From the NCBI RefSeq assembly GCF_009725235.1, contig NZ_WJFC01000066.1, positions 1-61,260 on the forward strand: 61,260 nucleotides of DNA, read 5' to 3'. The notes beneath the pieces are model-generated. The model did no database searches and was not told the origin of the DNA. It saw only the letters and a program-made list of their open reading frames with translations. This document shows, in pieces, positions 25,493 to 35,468 of this stretch; the first letter of the stretch is position 1; each line of letters begins with the position of its first letter. The DNA comes from Scytonema sp. UIC 10036 (GTDB lineage: Bacteria > Cyanobacteriota > Cyanobacteriia > Cyanobacteriales > Nostocaceae). The position numbers were made by a program, and so were the translations under genes.

Positions 25493-26665
25493 ATGAAAAT
25501 TCTTGTAGCTAGCCACACTTATATTGTAGATCTAAACTGTGAAAAACTCCGCATTTTATCTCAGCTAGAACCAGAAGTTGAGGTAACAATTGTCGTTCCT
25601 AAAAAATGGAAACCAGGTGGGGTTCAAAACAAAATCATTGAAACTCAATACCGTGATGAATGTAAATTTCGTATAGTTCCTATTTCTAACTTCAGTCAGA
25701 ATCATCAAGGTCTTCTGACATTTGGCGCTGATTTAATATCTTTATTACAAAAGTTTCGTCCCAATGTCATCCAGGTAGAACAAGGGTCTAGAGGTCTTGC
25801 TTATGCGGAGATGATTACTTTAAATAAATTATTGGGACTAAAGGCAAAAAACTTATTTTTTACCTGGTGGAATTTACCTTACAAACTCAAGTTTCCAGTT
25901 TCTTTATTAGAGAAGTATAATCTAGATAACAGTCACGGCATTATTTCAGGAAATCAAGATGGTGCGGAAGTTTTACGGCAACAGGGGTACAAAGGACCTA
26001 TTAAAGTTATGCCTCAGTTGGGTGTAGATGAAAGCTTGTTTGCACCTGCACCTCAACCAGAACTAGCAAGTCAGTTGGGTATAGAGCAAAATGATTTTGT
26101 CGTAGGATTTGTTGGACGTTTTGTTCCAGAAAAGGGATTGCTGACTCTTCTAGAGGCTTTAATTGGTTTAAAAGAGCGACCTTGGAAATTACTGCTTCTT
26201 GGACGGGGACCATTACAATCGGAACTCTTAAGCAAAGCTGAGGAAAATCATATCAAAGACAGGGTTATTTTGGTGGAAAGCGTTGCTCATGACGCAGTCC
26301 CTAAATACATCAACTTAATGAGTACTTTGGTACTGCCCTCGGAAACAAATTACAGTCTTAAAAATCTGACTTCTATTGGTTGGAAAGAACAATTTGGTCA
26401 CGTGCTAATTGAAGCCATGGCTTGTCAAGTTCCTGTGATTGGTTCAAATTCGGGTGAAATTCCTCATGTCATTGGTGAGGCTGGATTAATATTTCCTGAG
26501 GGTAACGCCCAAGCACTAGCTCATTGTATAGTTCAATTAATGGAAAATCCAGAATTATCTGAAAAGCTAGCTACTATGGGCTATCAAAAAGCCATGACTC
26601 AATATACCAATACAGCTTTGGCAAAACAGCAATTAGAGTTTTATAAGGAATTGGTTAGTGGTTAG
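25493..26665 (+). CDS. hpsO: Glycosyltransferase family 4 (HpsO-like)
   Basis: A 390-residue GT-B enzyme. The C-terminal GT4 domain shows VGFVGRFVPEKGLLTLLEAL, LLLLGRGPLQSEL, and the E-x7-E region FGHVLIEAMACQVPVIGSNSGEIPHVI (shown in part: GHVLIEAMACQVPVIGSNSG). The N-terminus MKILVASHTYIVDLNCEKLR is typical. The last residues ELVSG and the stop are read from the heptad array that follows. The ATG comes four bases after the preceding repeat array. HpsO is assigned from similarity of order to hps genes and is tentative. Confidence 0.82.
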   Translation: MKILVASHTYIVDLNCEKLRILSQLEPEVEVTIVVPKKWKPGGVQNKIIETQYRDECKFRIVPISNFSQNHQGLLTFGADLISLLQKFRPNVIQVEQGSRGLAYAEMITLNKLLGLKAKNLFFTWWNLPYKLKFPVSLLEKYNLDNSHGIISGNQDGAEVLRQQGYKGPIKVMPQLGVDESLFAPAPQPELASQLGIEQNDFVVGFVGRFVPEKGLLTLLEALIGLKERPWKLLLLGRGPLQSELLSKAEENHIKDRVILVESVAHDAVPKYINLMSTLVLPSETNYSLKNLTSIGWKEQFGHVLIEAMACQVPVIGSNSGEIPHVIGEAGLIFPEGNAQALAHCIVQLMENPELSEKLATMGYQKAMTQYTNTALAKQQLEFYKELVSG

Positions 26666-26766
26666 TTGTTAGTGGTTAGTTGTTAGTCGTTAGTCGTCAG
26701 TCGTTTTATCTACTAGCTACTAACCACCAACCACTAACCACCAACCACTAACCACTAACCATTAAC
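26651..26766. repeat. Inverted pair of GGTTAGT / ACTAACC heptad arrays
   Basis: The left arm begins inside the last codons of hpsO (about 26652-26705) and the right arm (about 26717-26766) ends just before the next ATG. The arms are complementary over about 50 bases with a short loop. Confidence 0.88.
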
Positions 26767-26772
26767 AAAAAT

Positions 26773-27969
26773 ATGCAAATCTTACAAATTGTTCCCTCAA
26801 TTTCCCTAGTGTATGGTGGTCCCAGCCAAATGGTTTTGGGGCTAGCCCCCGCATTGGCAAAGCAAGGGGTAAAAGTGACAGTTGTTACAACTGATAGTAA
26901 TGGCGATACTGGTCAAGAAACACCTTTGGATGTTCCTTTGAATTGCCCTATAGAGCAAGATGGTTATCAAATTATCTACTTTCGTTGTTCCCCGTTTCGT
27001 CGCTATAAATTCTCCCTAGACTTACTGAGGTGGTTAAATAAACACGTTCGGGAGTATGACTTAGCTCACATTCACGCCTTATTTTCTCCTGTCAGTAGTT
27101 TGGCTGCAGCAATATGTCGCCAACAAAAAGTACCGTATATTTTACGTCCTTTAGGAACTCTCGATCCAGCAGATTTACGTAAGAAAAAACTTCTCAAACA
27201 ACTTTACACAGCAATTTTAGAACGTCCAAATATAGAGGGTTCTGCGGCTATTCATTTTACCAGCGTTCAAGAAGCAAAAGTTTCGGAACGTTTTGGCGTT
27301 GCTACACGGGATTTGACGATCCCGTTAGGTGCGATCGCCTCTCATTGGGAGGGGGAAAAGGGGAGACAAGGAGAGGGAGAGAATCTGCTGCGTCAGCGGT
27401 TCAACATTCCTACTGATGTCCCTTTGGTGCTGTTTATGTCCCGTATTGACCCAAAGAAGGGCTTGGATTTGCTGTTTCCAGCATTGGAGGCGCTTTTAGC
27501 AGAAGGTTTAAATTTTCACTTTGTTTTAGCTGGAGGGAATCCTCAAGACGCCGAGTATGTGGAAAAGATAAAATCTCAAGTGCAAAACTCTCCATTGCGA
27601 TCGCATACAACAATAACTGGTTTTGTCACGGGTGAGTTAAAAACAGCCCTTCTACAAGCTGCCGATTTATTTGTCTTACCCTCATACTATGAGAATTTTG
27701 GCATTGCTGTGGCTGAAGCAATGGTTGCAGGAACGCCTGTCTTAATATCAGACCAAGTCCACATTTGTCAGGAAGTGCATGATAGTGAGTCGGGCTGGGT
27801 GAGTCCATTGGATGTCACAGAGATTGTTAAATTACTTCGCACAGCACTACAAAATCCGTCTGAATGCCAAAGACGGGGGCTACTTGCTAGAGAGTATGCA
27901 CTGCAACATTACAGTTGGGATGCGATCGCTCGTCAAACCATTCTTGCCTACAATCAAATTTTGTCCTGA
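26773..27969 (+). CDS. hpsP: Glycosyltransferase family 4 (HpsP-like)
   Basis: A 398-residue GT-B enzyme. The N-terminal Gly-rich loop is VYGGPSQMVLGLAPALAKQG. The C-terminal domain has LFMSRIDPKKGLDLLFPALE, FVLAGGNPQD, the acceptor/donor loop SYYENFGIAVAEAMVAGTPV (E-x7-E pattern) and SGWVSPLD. Between the two domains lies a charged variable insertion (WEGEKGRQGEGEN) near residue 195. The last gene of the polysaccharide cluster. The assignment to HpsP is tentative, but GT4 is certain. Confidence 0.82.
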   Translation: MQILQIVPSISLVYGGPSQMVLGLAPALAKQGVKVTVVTTDSNGDTGQETPLDVPLNCPIEQDGYQIIYFRCSPFRRYKFSLDLLRWLNKHVREYDLAHIHALFSPVSSLAAAICRQQKVPYILRPLGTLDPADLRKKKLLKQLYTAILERPNIEGSAAIHFTSVQEAKVSERFGVATRDLTIPLGAIASHWEGEKGRQGEGENLLRQRFNIPTDVPLVLFMSRIDPKKGLDLLFPALEALLAEGLNFHFVLAGGNPQDAEYVEKIKSQVQNSPLRSHTTITGFVTGELKTALLQAADLFVLPSYYENFGIAVAEAMVAGTPVLISDQVHICQEVHDSESGWVSPLDVTEIVKLLRTALQNPSECQRRGLLAREYALQHYSWDAIARQTILAYNQILS

Positions 27970-28121
27970 TAAAGTTGTAGAATCTTAGGTCTGAGACTTG
28001 CCTGTCATTGCACAATTTGAAATTTTATTTCAAAGCCTAAAGTCCAATCGGAAAACCGGGTTTTGTGTCATCATGCAAGATAGAATACATAGTGCCTTAT
28101 TTGAACAACAGGGAATCTGAC

Positions 28122-28760
28122 ATGGCTCTCCGTCTAGGCGATACAGTACCTAACTTCACGCAAGCCTCCTCAACAGGCGATATAGACTTTTACCAATGGG
28201 CTGGAGACAGCTGGGTTGTGCTGTTCTCCCACCCCGCCGACTATACACCAGTTTGTACCACCGAACTGGGAACAGTTGCTAAGTTGAAGCCAGAATTCGA
28301 CAAGCGCAACGTCAAAGTCATAGCCCTCAGTGTTGATGATGTTGAATCTCATAAAGGATGGATTGGGGATATTGAAGAAACCCAAAACGCATCCCTCAAC
28401 TACCCAATTTTGGCAGATGGCGATCGTAAAGTGTCCGATCTTTACGACATGATTCACCCCAATGCCAACGCCTCATTAACAGTGCGTACAGTCTTCATCA
28501 TTGACCCCAACAAGAAGTTGCGTCTGACATTAACTTATCCTCCAAGTACCGGGCGTAACTTTGATGAAATTCTGCGGGTGATTGATTCACTACAACTCAC
28601 CGATAACTACAGTGTGGCAACACCAGCCGACTGGAAAGACGGTGATGATTGCGTAATCGTCCCCTCATTAAAAGATCCTGAAGTCCTTAAGGAGAAATTC
28701 CCCAAAGGGTATCAAGAAGTCAAGCCCTACTTGCGGCTGACACCTCAACCTAACAAGTAA
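28122..28760 (+). CDS. 1-Cys peroxiredoxin (Prx6 type)
   Basis: Thiol peroxidase that reduces H2O2 and alkyl hydroperoxides in the cytoplasm. From ATG 28122 the product is 212 residues, as usual for Prx6-type enzymes. The peroxidatic cysteine is Cys45 in HPADYTPVCTTELG. The conserved Arg/Tyr environment (TVRTVFIIDP, LTYPPSTGRNFDEILRVID) and the long C-terminal dimer arm ending PYLRLTPQPNK are visible. An upstream in-frame start at 28065 is unlikely, because the family begins MALRLGDTVPNF and AGGGAA precedes the ATG. Confidence 0.95.
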   Translation: MALRLGDTVPNFTQASSTGDIDFYQWAGDSWVVLFSHPADYTPVCTTELGTVAKLKPEFDKRNVKVIALSVDDVESHKGWIGDIEETQNASLNYPILADGDRKVSDLYDMIHPNANASLTVRTVFIIDPNKKLRLTLTYPPSTGRNFDEILRVIDSLQLTDNYSVATPADWKDGDDCVIVPSLKDPEVLKEKFPKGYQEVKPYLRLTPQPNK

Positions 28761-28811
28761 TCAATAACGGATAGCAGGACGTAACAAAACATCCGGTAAA
28801 AAACAATGTAG

Positions 28812-28831
28812 AGACGCGCCATGGCGCGTCT
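28812..28831. terminator. Hairpin after the peroxiredoxin gene
   Basis: A perfect 20-base palindrome (AGACGCGCCATGGCGCGTCT) followed by TTATAG, 50 bases after the stop codon. It is a plausible terminator and resembles palindromes dispersed in Nostocales genomes. Confidence 0.55.
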
Positions 28832-29040
28832 TTATAGTATCTAAAAGCGTATTGGATCGTAGTAGCAGTCTTCCCTACCTACAGTACTTAAAATCTTTTA
28901 TAAATCATTTACAGCAGATTTCAACTTGGTGAGGTACAAAAATTACCCCCCTCTGTCCCCCCGATGCTTTGGGGGGATGAAAGGGTGGTCTATATAATCT
29001 TAAAATAGGAATTAAGAACAGTCATTGAGGAGCAGTAACT

Positions 29041-30021
29041 GTGATTAACCTAAGAACTTTATTTGGAGCTTATACATTTCTAGTATTAGCTGTTTTAGGT
29101 ATAGGCAAAACAGTCACTGCTACAGCCTTCAACCCCGATCCTTTATTCAAAGATGTGGCTAGCTACAAAACCAAAATCTCTGGTAGCGATCGTTTGGCAG
29201 ATATTTATTTTCCCAACCCAAAAGACATAAAAACTGGTACTTACTCGTTTCCTATAGTTGTTCTATTGCAAGGTGCGCTTGTCGATAAATCAAATTACTC
29301 AAATTATGCTAGTATAGTAGCCCGTTATGGATTTGTGGTAGTTGTACCAAATAGCAAGCGTTTACTTCCATCGCGCAGTCAAGCCCTAGCACCTCTAACT
29401 TCAGATATTACAGATGTTTTAAAACATATGGTGGCTGAAAACTCCAATTCTGCTTCACCTGTTTTCGCAATTGTTAATACACAAAAATTAGCCTTGCTCG
29501 GTCACTCTTTTGGAGGTGCCGTAGGACTATCTGCAATTGCCAACTTATGTTTAGAGTCCCTTTCATTCTGTAAAGGCTCCTTCAATCGACCTAAGGAACT
29601 TGTAGCAGGAGCATTTTTTGGCGCGAATTTACGTGATACGAAAGATGAGTTTATCCCCATCAACAATTCCGGAATTCCCATTGCCCTGTTACAAGGTAGC
29701 CTTGACAATAGAGCACTTCCCTTGAGAGCCGAAAGAACTTATGACAATATTCAAACCCCTCCCAAAGCATTGATTACCATTTTAGGTGTGAATCACTTTG
29801 GCATAACTAATACGAATAACCCTGTAGGGGCAATACCAGACCCAAATAACTCTACCCTTGCTCAAAATATAGCAGTCGAAACAATTGGTCGTTGGAGTGG
29901 TCTTTTCTTGCGTGCCAGCGTTCTTAAAGACAAAGGCGCTTTTGATTACGTATATTACACGGGTGATGCTCGCGATCCGAATGTAGCTGTCATTTCTACC
30001 ACTCCAAAAAAAGAAAAATAA
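29041..30021 (+). CDS. Secreted alpha/beta hydrolase (chlorophyllase/dienelactone-hydrolase-like)
   Basis: A 326-residue protein with an N-terminal signal-like helix (LRTLFGAYTFLVLAVLGIG). The alpha/beta-hydrolase core includes FPIVVLLQGALVDKSNYSNYA, the nucleophile elbow LGHSFGGAVG (Ser near 160), an acid region (PIALLQGSLDNRALP) and a possible catalytic His in ILGVNHFGITN. This order resembles chlorophyllase-type or PAF-acetylhydrolase-like enzymes. The start is GTG at 29041, following GAGGAGCAGTAACT. It stands alone. Substrate unknown. The protein is probably periplasmic or extracellular. Confidence 0.8.
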   Translation: MINLRTLFGAYTFLVLAVLGIGKTVTATAFNPDPLFKDVASYKTKISGSDRLADIYFPNPKDIKTGTYSFPIVVLLQGALVDKSNYSNYASIVARYGFVVVVPNSKRLLPSRSQALAPLTSDITDVLKHMVAENSNSASPVFAIVNTQKLALLGHSFGGAVGLSAIANLCLESLSFCKGSFNRPKELVAGAFFGANLRDTKDEFIPINNSGIPIALLQGSLDNRALPLRAERTYDNIQTPPKALITILGVNHFGITNTNNPVGAIPDPNNSTLAQNIAVETIGRWSGLFLRASVLKDKGAFDYVYYTGDARDPNVAVISTTPKKEK

Positions 30022-30428
30022 TTGTAGTAGTTTATCTCATCAGTTTTGATAAGTTCGTAGTTACGCTATGGCTAACCCATCCTAGTAATGCCAAAATTTC
30101 CGGTTGATGGTGCAGGTGGAAAAAAATTATTTTTAATTCTGGCGATCGCATTCTGACTAAGGGAATGATTGGTTTAGTTGAAGCAAAAGCTACCTTAGAA
30201 CGAGCTGAATCTATCAACTCACATATTATAAAGTTTGTTCCATTGAAAACTCAATAATAGCTCTAAAATCTAAATATTAGCCCTCAAAATTATAAATTCT
30301 TTTTCTTTTACCTCATGTAAGTGGGAATTGCTATAGCTTGAGAAAAAATCTTTAATTTGTCGTCAGTTCATTTGTTCTAAACAGCACCAATTGTAGTAGT
30401 ATCTGGGAGCAGATTGGATGACAGTAGC
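30022..30428. other. Intergenic region with a probable gene relic
   Basis: About 400 bases. A plus-strand frame at 30123-30257 reads IIFNSGDRILTKGMIGLVEA and ends in TAA, without a start codon. It is preceded in another frame by an ATG reading MPKFPVDGAGGKK. This may be a frameshifted small gene. MPKFPVD is reminiscent of HicA-type starts, but I cannot establish it. The rest is AT-rich. Confidence 0.3.
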
Positions 30429-31361
30429 ATGACCGAATCGGAAACCAATGTTCCAGCCAATTATGACGAATCGTGGAAAGCAGCAATAGAGCAGTATTTT
30501 GAGGCATTCGTCGCCTTCTTTTTCCCCGAAGCACATGCAGCGATCGCCTGGGAGAAGGGATATGATTTCCTCGACAAGGAGTTCCAACAGATTGTCCGAG
30601 ATGCTGAAGTTGGGACGCGCTTTGTCGATAAACTGCTCAAGGTATGGCTGAGGGACGGAGAGGAAGCATGGCTCCTATTGCATGTAGAATTGCAAAGCCA
30701 GAGAGACAAGGAGTTTGCCAAGCGGATGTTCACCTACAACTATCGGATTTACGATCGTTACGGTCAAGAAGTGATAAGTCTGGCAGTGTTAGGAGACGAG
30801 CAACCGCAATGGCGACCCACCGAATACGGCTACGGGCGCTGGGGTTGCGATATGCGATTGCGGTTTCCCATCGTTAAACTGTTAGATTACACTTGGGAGA
30901 CGCTCGAATCAAGCGACAACCCGTTTGCTGTAGTGGTGATGGCACATCGCAAAACTCAGGAGACAACTCAGTCATCGCCAGAACGGTTGCAATGGAAGCT
31001 GCGTCTCATTAAAGGGCTTTATCAGCGCGGGTACAGCCGACAGGATATCTTAGAGATATTTAGGATACTCGATAGAATGATGCGGTTGCCAGAAACACTG
31101 GAACTGTCCTTGCGGAACGAACTGAAACGATTTGAGGAGGAAAACCAAATGCCATATATTACCAGCATTGAGCGTATTGGGCGACTTGAAGAGCGTCAAG
31201 ATATTATCCGCAATCTTCTGGTTAGTCGGTTTGGAACGATTGACGAACAGTTAGAGGCGATCGTCAAGCCATTAACAGAATTACCTACGTCTGAATTTAG
31301 TAGCCTGCTGTTATCGCTCTCGACTCTCTCGCGGGAAGAGTTGCTCACACGTTTCGCATAA
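30429..31361 (+). CDS. Rpn/DUF4351-like nuclease-fold protein
   Basis: A 310-residue protein of the Rpn/YhgA-like group (recombination-promoting nuclease/putative transposase relatives), with a PD-(D/E)XK-type core: DFLDKEFQQIV, then VDKLLKVWLRDGEEAWLLLHVELQSQRD, where Asp, Glu and Gln fit the nuclease pattern. The C-terminal 60 residues (RIGRLEERQDIIRNLLVSRFG, RFG...LPTSEFSSLLL) form a DUF4351-type tail common in cyanobacterial members. I use the ATG at 30429 rather than a TTG at 30414. Members are mobile and multicopy. The function of most is unknown. Confidence 0.75.
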   Translation: MTESETNVPANYDESWKAAIEQYFEAFVAFFFPEAHAAIAWEKGYDFLDKEFQQIVRDAEVGTRFVDKLLKVWLRDGEEAWLLLHVELQSQRDKEFAKRMFTYNYRIYDRYGQEVISLAVLGDEQPQWRPTEYGYGRWGCDMRLRFPIVKLLDYTWETLESSDNPFAVVVMAHRKTQETTQSSPERLQWKLRLIKGLYQRGYSRQDILEIFRILDRMMRLPETLELSLRNELKRFEEENQMPYITSIERIGRLEERQDIIRNLLVSRFGTIDEQLEAIVKPLTELPTSEFSSLLLSLSTLSREELLTRFA

Positions 31362-31366
31362 AATAA

Positions 31367-31384
31367 GGTGGGCTTTAGCCCACC
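31367..31384. terminator. Hairpin between convergent genes
   Basis: GGTGGGCTTTAGCCCACC, a 7-bp stem with a four-base loop, directly after the Rpn-like stop codon and before the P-type ATPase stop codon. Probably a bidirectional terminator. The same GGTGGGCTTTAGCCC core occurs near 46890. Confidence 0.6.
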
Positions 31385-31424
31385 CTACTTTGCGCCTTTG
31401 CGCCTTTGCGTGAGAAAAAAATCA

Positions 31425-34172
31425 TCAATTCGGCGGATCTAACTTATTCACAACTGCAGCCCACAAAATCATTGGCGATCCTACAGCCAAACAGAACAAC
31501 CACTGCCCAAATGTTAGCGGTGCTGTAGAAAAAACTTCATTAATCAACGGCACGTGAGCAAAGACAATTTGTAAAATAATTGCTCCCACAATTCCCAAGC
31601 CAATTGCCGGAATATCCACATTTTCTTGAATTGTACCATCCATTTTAGCAATCAAATTTGGCACTAACTGACTAATACTCAACAAATAAAATATCCTACC
31701 TGCAATCAACGCATTAATTGCCATTGTTCTAGCCAAATCCACATCACTTGTTGTAGCTTGAATATATTCAAAAACCCCAAATATCACAATCCAATTAAAC
31801 AGAGAAACTGCTAAAATTCGCTTTAATCTACTACCAGATAGTATGGGTTCATTGGGATTGCGGGGAGGTTGTTTCATGACATTTTTTGCTTTGGGTTCAA
31901 ATGCCATTGGCACTGTCATGGTTATAGAATTCAGCATATTAAGCCAGAGAACTTGTAGCGCCAAAATTGGTAATTCTCTTGACAATAATACACTTAATAA
32001 AATTGTCATCGATTCCCCTCCATTAACCGGGAGAATAAAGCAAATAGCTTTTAAGAGATTTTTATAAACTGCCCGTCCTTCCTCTACTGCGGCTTCAATG
32101 GAAGCAAAGTTATCATCAGTTAGCAACATATCTGAGGCTTCTTTAGCAACTTCCGTACCCGCACCACCCATGGCAATACCGATATCTGCTTGCTTTAATG
32201 CGGGTGCATCATTAACACCATCTCCCGTCATTGCCACTATCTCGCCCTTAGATTGCAACGCTTCTACCAAGCGCAACTTCTGTTCTGGCGCAACACGAGC
32301 AAAGACTACGCCCTCTTCCGCAACTTGTGCAAGTTCTGCTTTATCCATTTGTGCCAGTTCCGCACCAGTAAATGCCAGAACTGAACCATTCTTGTTGATT
32401 CCCATGCGTTTAGCTATAGCCTGTGCCGTAACTGCATGGTCACCAGTAATCATCTTGACCTGAATTCCTGCTTCTTGGCAGGCTTGCACCGCCTTGATAG
32501 CACTCTCGCGTGGAGGATCGATCATCCCTTGCAACCCCAGGAAAATTAACCCAGTATCAATGTCAGAATGATTGACTGTAATTTGCAGATCCGATACGGG
32601 TTTCTTTGCTAAAGCCAGTACCCGTAAGCCTTGCCGTGCCATAATGTTAACTTCTCGTTCAATGGTGGTTTGGCGCAAGGTTTCTACACAGTCCATTGGA
32701 CGGGGCTGTCCTTCAGTATTCAACATCAAAGTGCAGCGCTTGAGGATAGCCTCTACCGAACCTTTGACGTAAATAGTGCTACCTAGGGGAGATTCATGCA
32801 ATGTCGCCATGTATTGATAGTCAGATTCAAAAGGAATGGCATCTAGCTTTCGCATCTGTTTGGCTAGGGAAGATTGATTGAAACCTGCTTTACGAGCAGA
32901 GGTCATTAATGCCCCCTCTGTTGGATCTCCGACTACAACCCACTTTCCGTCTTTCTTTTCAATGTGGGAGTCATTGCACAAAATTCCTGCCAACAAACAC
33001 TCTTGTAAGCCTTTATCGCTGTTTAAATTGACTGGTTTATCATCCCTCAGAATTTCTCCTTCTGGTGCATAACCCACACCACTTACTGTATATTGATGTC
33101 CCCCAGCATAAATAGCTTGCACTGTCATCTGGTTTTTTGTGAGAGTGCCTGTTTTATCAGAACAAACAACAGTCGCACTACCTAAAGTTTCCACAGCTGG
33201 TAATTTGCGAATAATCGCATTTCGCTTTGCCATACGCGACACACCAATTGCCAGTGTCACTGTCACAACAGCTGGTAACCCTTCAGGAATAGCACTGACA
33301 GTCAACGCCACTGCCGCTTCTAAAGCATCTTGCAAGCCTTTGTAACTCAGCCCTACAACAAAGGTGAGAGTTGCTAATCCCAAAACCACCCGCAGCCAAT
33401 TTTGGCTGAATTTATCAAATTTTCTGGTTAAAGGAGTGGAAATATCAGTATGTTGCTCCATTAATTGGGAAATATGCCCGGTTTCGGTATTATTTCCTGT
33501 GGCAACTACGATCCCCTTTGCCTGTCCAAAGGTGACGAAGCCTCCCGCATATGCCATGTTTTTGCGTTCTGCTAGGGGGGTTTCGCTCTTTAAAACAGAG
33601 GTCATTTTTTCTACGGCGACGGATTCACCTGTAAGCCCAGATTCATCAATTTGTAAATTTTTTGCTTCTATTAATCGTAAATCTGCTGGTACTTTGTCAC
33701 CAGAAGCTATTAAAACTATATCCCCAGGTACTAATTCCTGTGAAGGAATGCGTATTTTTTGACCGTTACGGATGACGGTGGTTTCTGTGGTAATGGCTTT
33801 GGCAAGGGCTGCGATCGCTCCTTCTGCTTTGGATTCCTGCACAAAACCAATGATGGCGTTGGTTGTTGTAACACCCCAAATCACTCCTGCATTTACCAAA
33901 CTTCCCGACAGCGCTTTAACTAAACCCGCGCACAGCAAAATAATCAGTAGTGGTTGGTTAAATTGCAAGAGGAACTTGAACCACCAAGGTTTGGTTTTCT
34001 TTGCCGTCAGTTCGTTTGTCCCGAACTTTACCAATTTTTGTTTGACTTGGGGGCTACTCAACCCCTTCTCTGGATCGGTTTCTAGAAGTGCGATCGCATC
34101 ATCAATTTCCAAAGCATGCCAAACTTGGGGCTGCTTCTCGGACAGTCCAACGGGAGATATAACCTGAACCAT
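31425..34172 (-). CDS. P-type cation-transporting ATPase (P2-type, PacL/PMA1-like)
   Basis: A 915-residue ion pump. Order: N-terminal cation ATPase segment, first helices ([16 protein letters not shown]), actuator domain with [22 protein letters not shown] in helix 4, the phosphorylated Asp in [15 protein letters not shown], nucleotide domain with [11 protein letters not shown], hinge [21 protein letters not shown], and C-terminal helices. The PEGLPA motif and a full C-terminal helix set indicate a P2-type pump of calcium, sodium or related ions. The ion cannot be fixed by reading alone. All catalytic residues are intact. Confidence 0.93.
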   Translation of the reverse strand: MVQVISPVGLSEKQPQVWHALEIDDAIALLETDPEKGLSSPQVKQKLVKFGTNELTAKKTKPWWFKFLLQFNQPLLIILLCAGLVKALSGSLVNAGVIWGVTTTNAIIGFVQESKAEGAIAALAKAITTETTVIRNGQKIRIPSQELVPGDIVLIASGDKVPADLRLIEAKNLQIDESGLTGESVAVEKMTSVLKSETPLAERKNMAYAGGFVTFGQAKGIVVATGNNTETGHISQLMEQHTDISTPLTRKFDKFSQNWLRVVLGLATLTFVVGLSYKGLQDALEAAVALTVSAIPEGLPAVVTVTLAIGVSRMAKRNAIIRKLPAVETLGSATVVCSDKTGTLTKNQMTVQAIYAGGHQYTVSGVGYAPEGEILRDDKPVNLNSDKGLQECLLAGILCNDSHIEKKDGKWVVVGDPTEGALMTSARKAGFNQSSLAKQMRKLDAIPFESDYQYMATLHESPLGSTIYVKGSVEAILKRCTLMLNTEGQPRPMDCVETLRQTTIEREVNIMARQGLRVLALAKKPVSDLQITVNHSDIDTGLIFLGLQGMIDPPRESAIKAVQACQEAGIQVKMITGDHAVTAQAIAKRMGINKNGSVLAFTGAELAQMDKAELAQVAEEGVVFARVAPEQKLRLVEALQSKGEIVAMTGDGVNDAPALKQADIGIAMGGAGTEVAKEASDMLLTDDNFASIEAAVEEGRAVYKNLLKAICFILPVNGGESMTILLSVLLSRELPILALQVLWLNMLNSITMTVPMAFEPKAKNVMKQPPRNPNEPILSGSRLKRILAVSLFNWIVIFGVFEYIQATTSDVDLARTMAINALIAGRIFYLLSISQLVPNLIAKMDGTIQENVDIPAIGLGIVGAIILQIVFAHVPLINEVFSTAPLTFGQWLFCLAVGSPMILWAAVVNKLDPPN

Positions 34173-34323
34173 ATTTTTAAAAAATCTAGTGTTATTATTT
34201 TTAGCACGATTAATTAGTGCTAAATTAAAATTGACACTAAAAAAAATAGATAATAGCTATTATGTTTCTCAATAGTTGCATGAAAACCACAGAAGAGAGT
34301 ATGCTTGCCCTGTCAGTGAGAGA

Positions 34324-35433
34324 GTGATAACCCGAAAGCGTGTGAATGTGAATTTGTCTACACCTTTAGAATTGATTGGGCGTTCGGCAGAATTCCAGCA
34401 GATAGTGGAAATTCTGGCACGGGACGGAGATTTGTTAATAGCGGGAGTACCGGGAAGCGGACGGCGTACTCTTGTGCGAGGTGCAGCCCAAGAAGTAGGA
34501 GCAATTATATTAGAGGTAGACTGCATTCGCGCTACTGATGGACAGCGATTTTTACAATTGTTAGCAGAGGCAATTAGTCAAAACTTTGAGTCTGTCCCCA
34601 TTCGGGAATGGTTAGCGAAAACTGGGGGTGAATTGTTTGCTTTTCATCCTGAAGGCAATGGTGGTAAGCTCAAACCCTTGCGTTCTCTGAATCAGAAACA
34701 GCTATGGCAAGCATTTGAAATGCTGATTGCCTTACCACAAAAGTTGGTAGAAGATACAGACAAGCGAGTGGTGTTGATATTGCAAAGTTTCCCCCACATC
34801 CGTTCCTGGGATCGCAATGGTTTGTGGGAAACTACTCTCAGACGAGAAATTAATCAGCACGATCGCGTCAGTTACATTTTAATTGCAACTATTGCTGAAA
34901 TTAGTAATCACTCAGAAGAAAGCGACTACCCGTTAGAGGTTGTGCAGTTACCTCCTCTAGCAAAAGATGTCATGGCTGTTTGGGCGAGAGAGATGCTGCA
35001 CGCTTCGGGATTGACATTTGATGCGCGATCGCCTGCGTTGCAGTTATTTCTTGATGCGGTACAAGGACACATTGGTGATGCTGTGTCCCTCATTCGCCGC
35101 CTGCAAACTTTTCGCCGCCCAGATGGTTTAATTACCGAGCACGAAGTACAGCGAGCAATTGAAGGGTTGCTCAAAGATTTATCGATTGTTTTTGAGTCTC
35201 TGCTAATGCTACTTCCAGCCAATCAAGTGCATCTTTTAGAATGTTTGGCAACCGATCCTACAGAAAAACCGCAGAGTAAAGAGTATATTCAGAAACATGG
35301 TTTGTCTCGTGGTGGAAGCCTTCAGGGTGCATTGTTGGGCTTGCAGCACAAGGGCTTAATTTACGGTCAGGAAAAAGGTTATCGATTTGCGTTACCTTTA
35401 CTAGCTTTATGGCTGTGCGATCGGTTGATCTAG
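34324..35433 (+). CDS. AAA/STAND-like NTPase-fold protein with altered Walker A
   Basis: A 369-residue protein with the start region ITRKRVNVNLSTPLELIGR and the P-loop-like DLLIAGVPGSGRRTLVRGAA, in which the Walker A lysine is replaced by arginine. A Walker-B-like strand (RVVLILQSFPHI), a sensor-like strand (VSYILIATIAEI) and a C-terminal winged-helix-like part (LLPANQVHLLECLATDPT) complete an Orc/STAND-type layout. I chose GTG 34324 over a TTG at 34276. The Lys-to-Arg change makes ATP hydrolysis doubtful. A regulatory or scaffold role is inferred. The next gene overlaps or closely follows it. Confidence 0.7.
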   Translation: MITRKRVNVNLSTPLELIGRSAEFQQIVEILARDGDLLIAGVPGSGRRTLVRGAAQEVGAIILEVDCIRATDGQRFLQLLAEAISQNFESVPIREWLAKTGGELFAFHPEGNGGKLKPLRSLNQKQLWQAFEMLIALPQKLVEDTDKRVVLILQSFPHIRSWDRNGLWETTLRREINQHDRVSYILIATIAEISNHSEESDYPLEVVQLPPLAKDVMAVWAREMLHASGLTFDARSPALQLFLDAVQGHIGDAVSLIRRLQTFRRPDGLITEHEVQRAIEGLLKDLSIVFESLLMLLPANQVHLLECLATDPTEKPQSKEYIQKHGLSRGGSLQGALLGLQHKGLIYGQEKGYRFALPLLALWLCDRLI

Positions 35434-35468
35434 AATTGATGAAAGTGCAGCTAAGAGGAAAAAATAAG

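Noticed and set aside
31843..34167. Several plus-strand ORFs of 60-130 residues
   Set aside because: All are antisense shadows of the P-type ATPase gene, which has complete motifs in its own frame.
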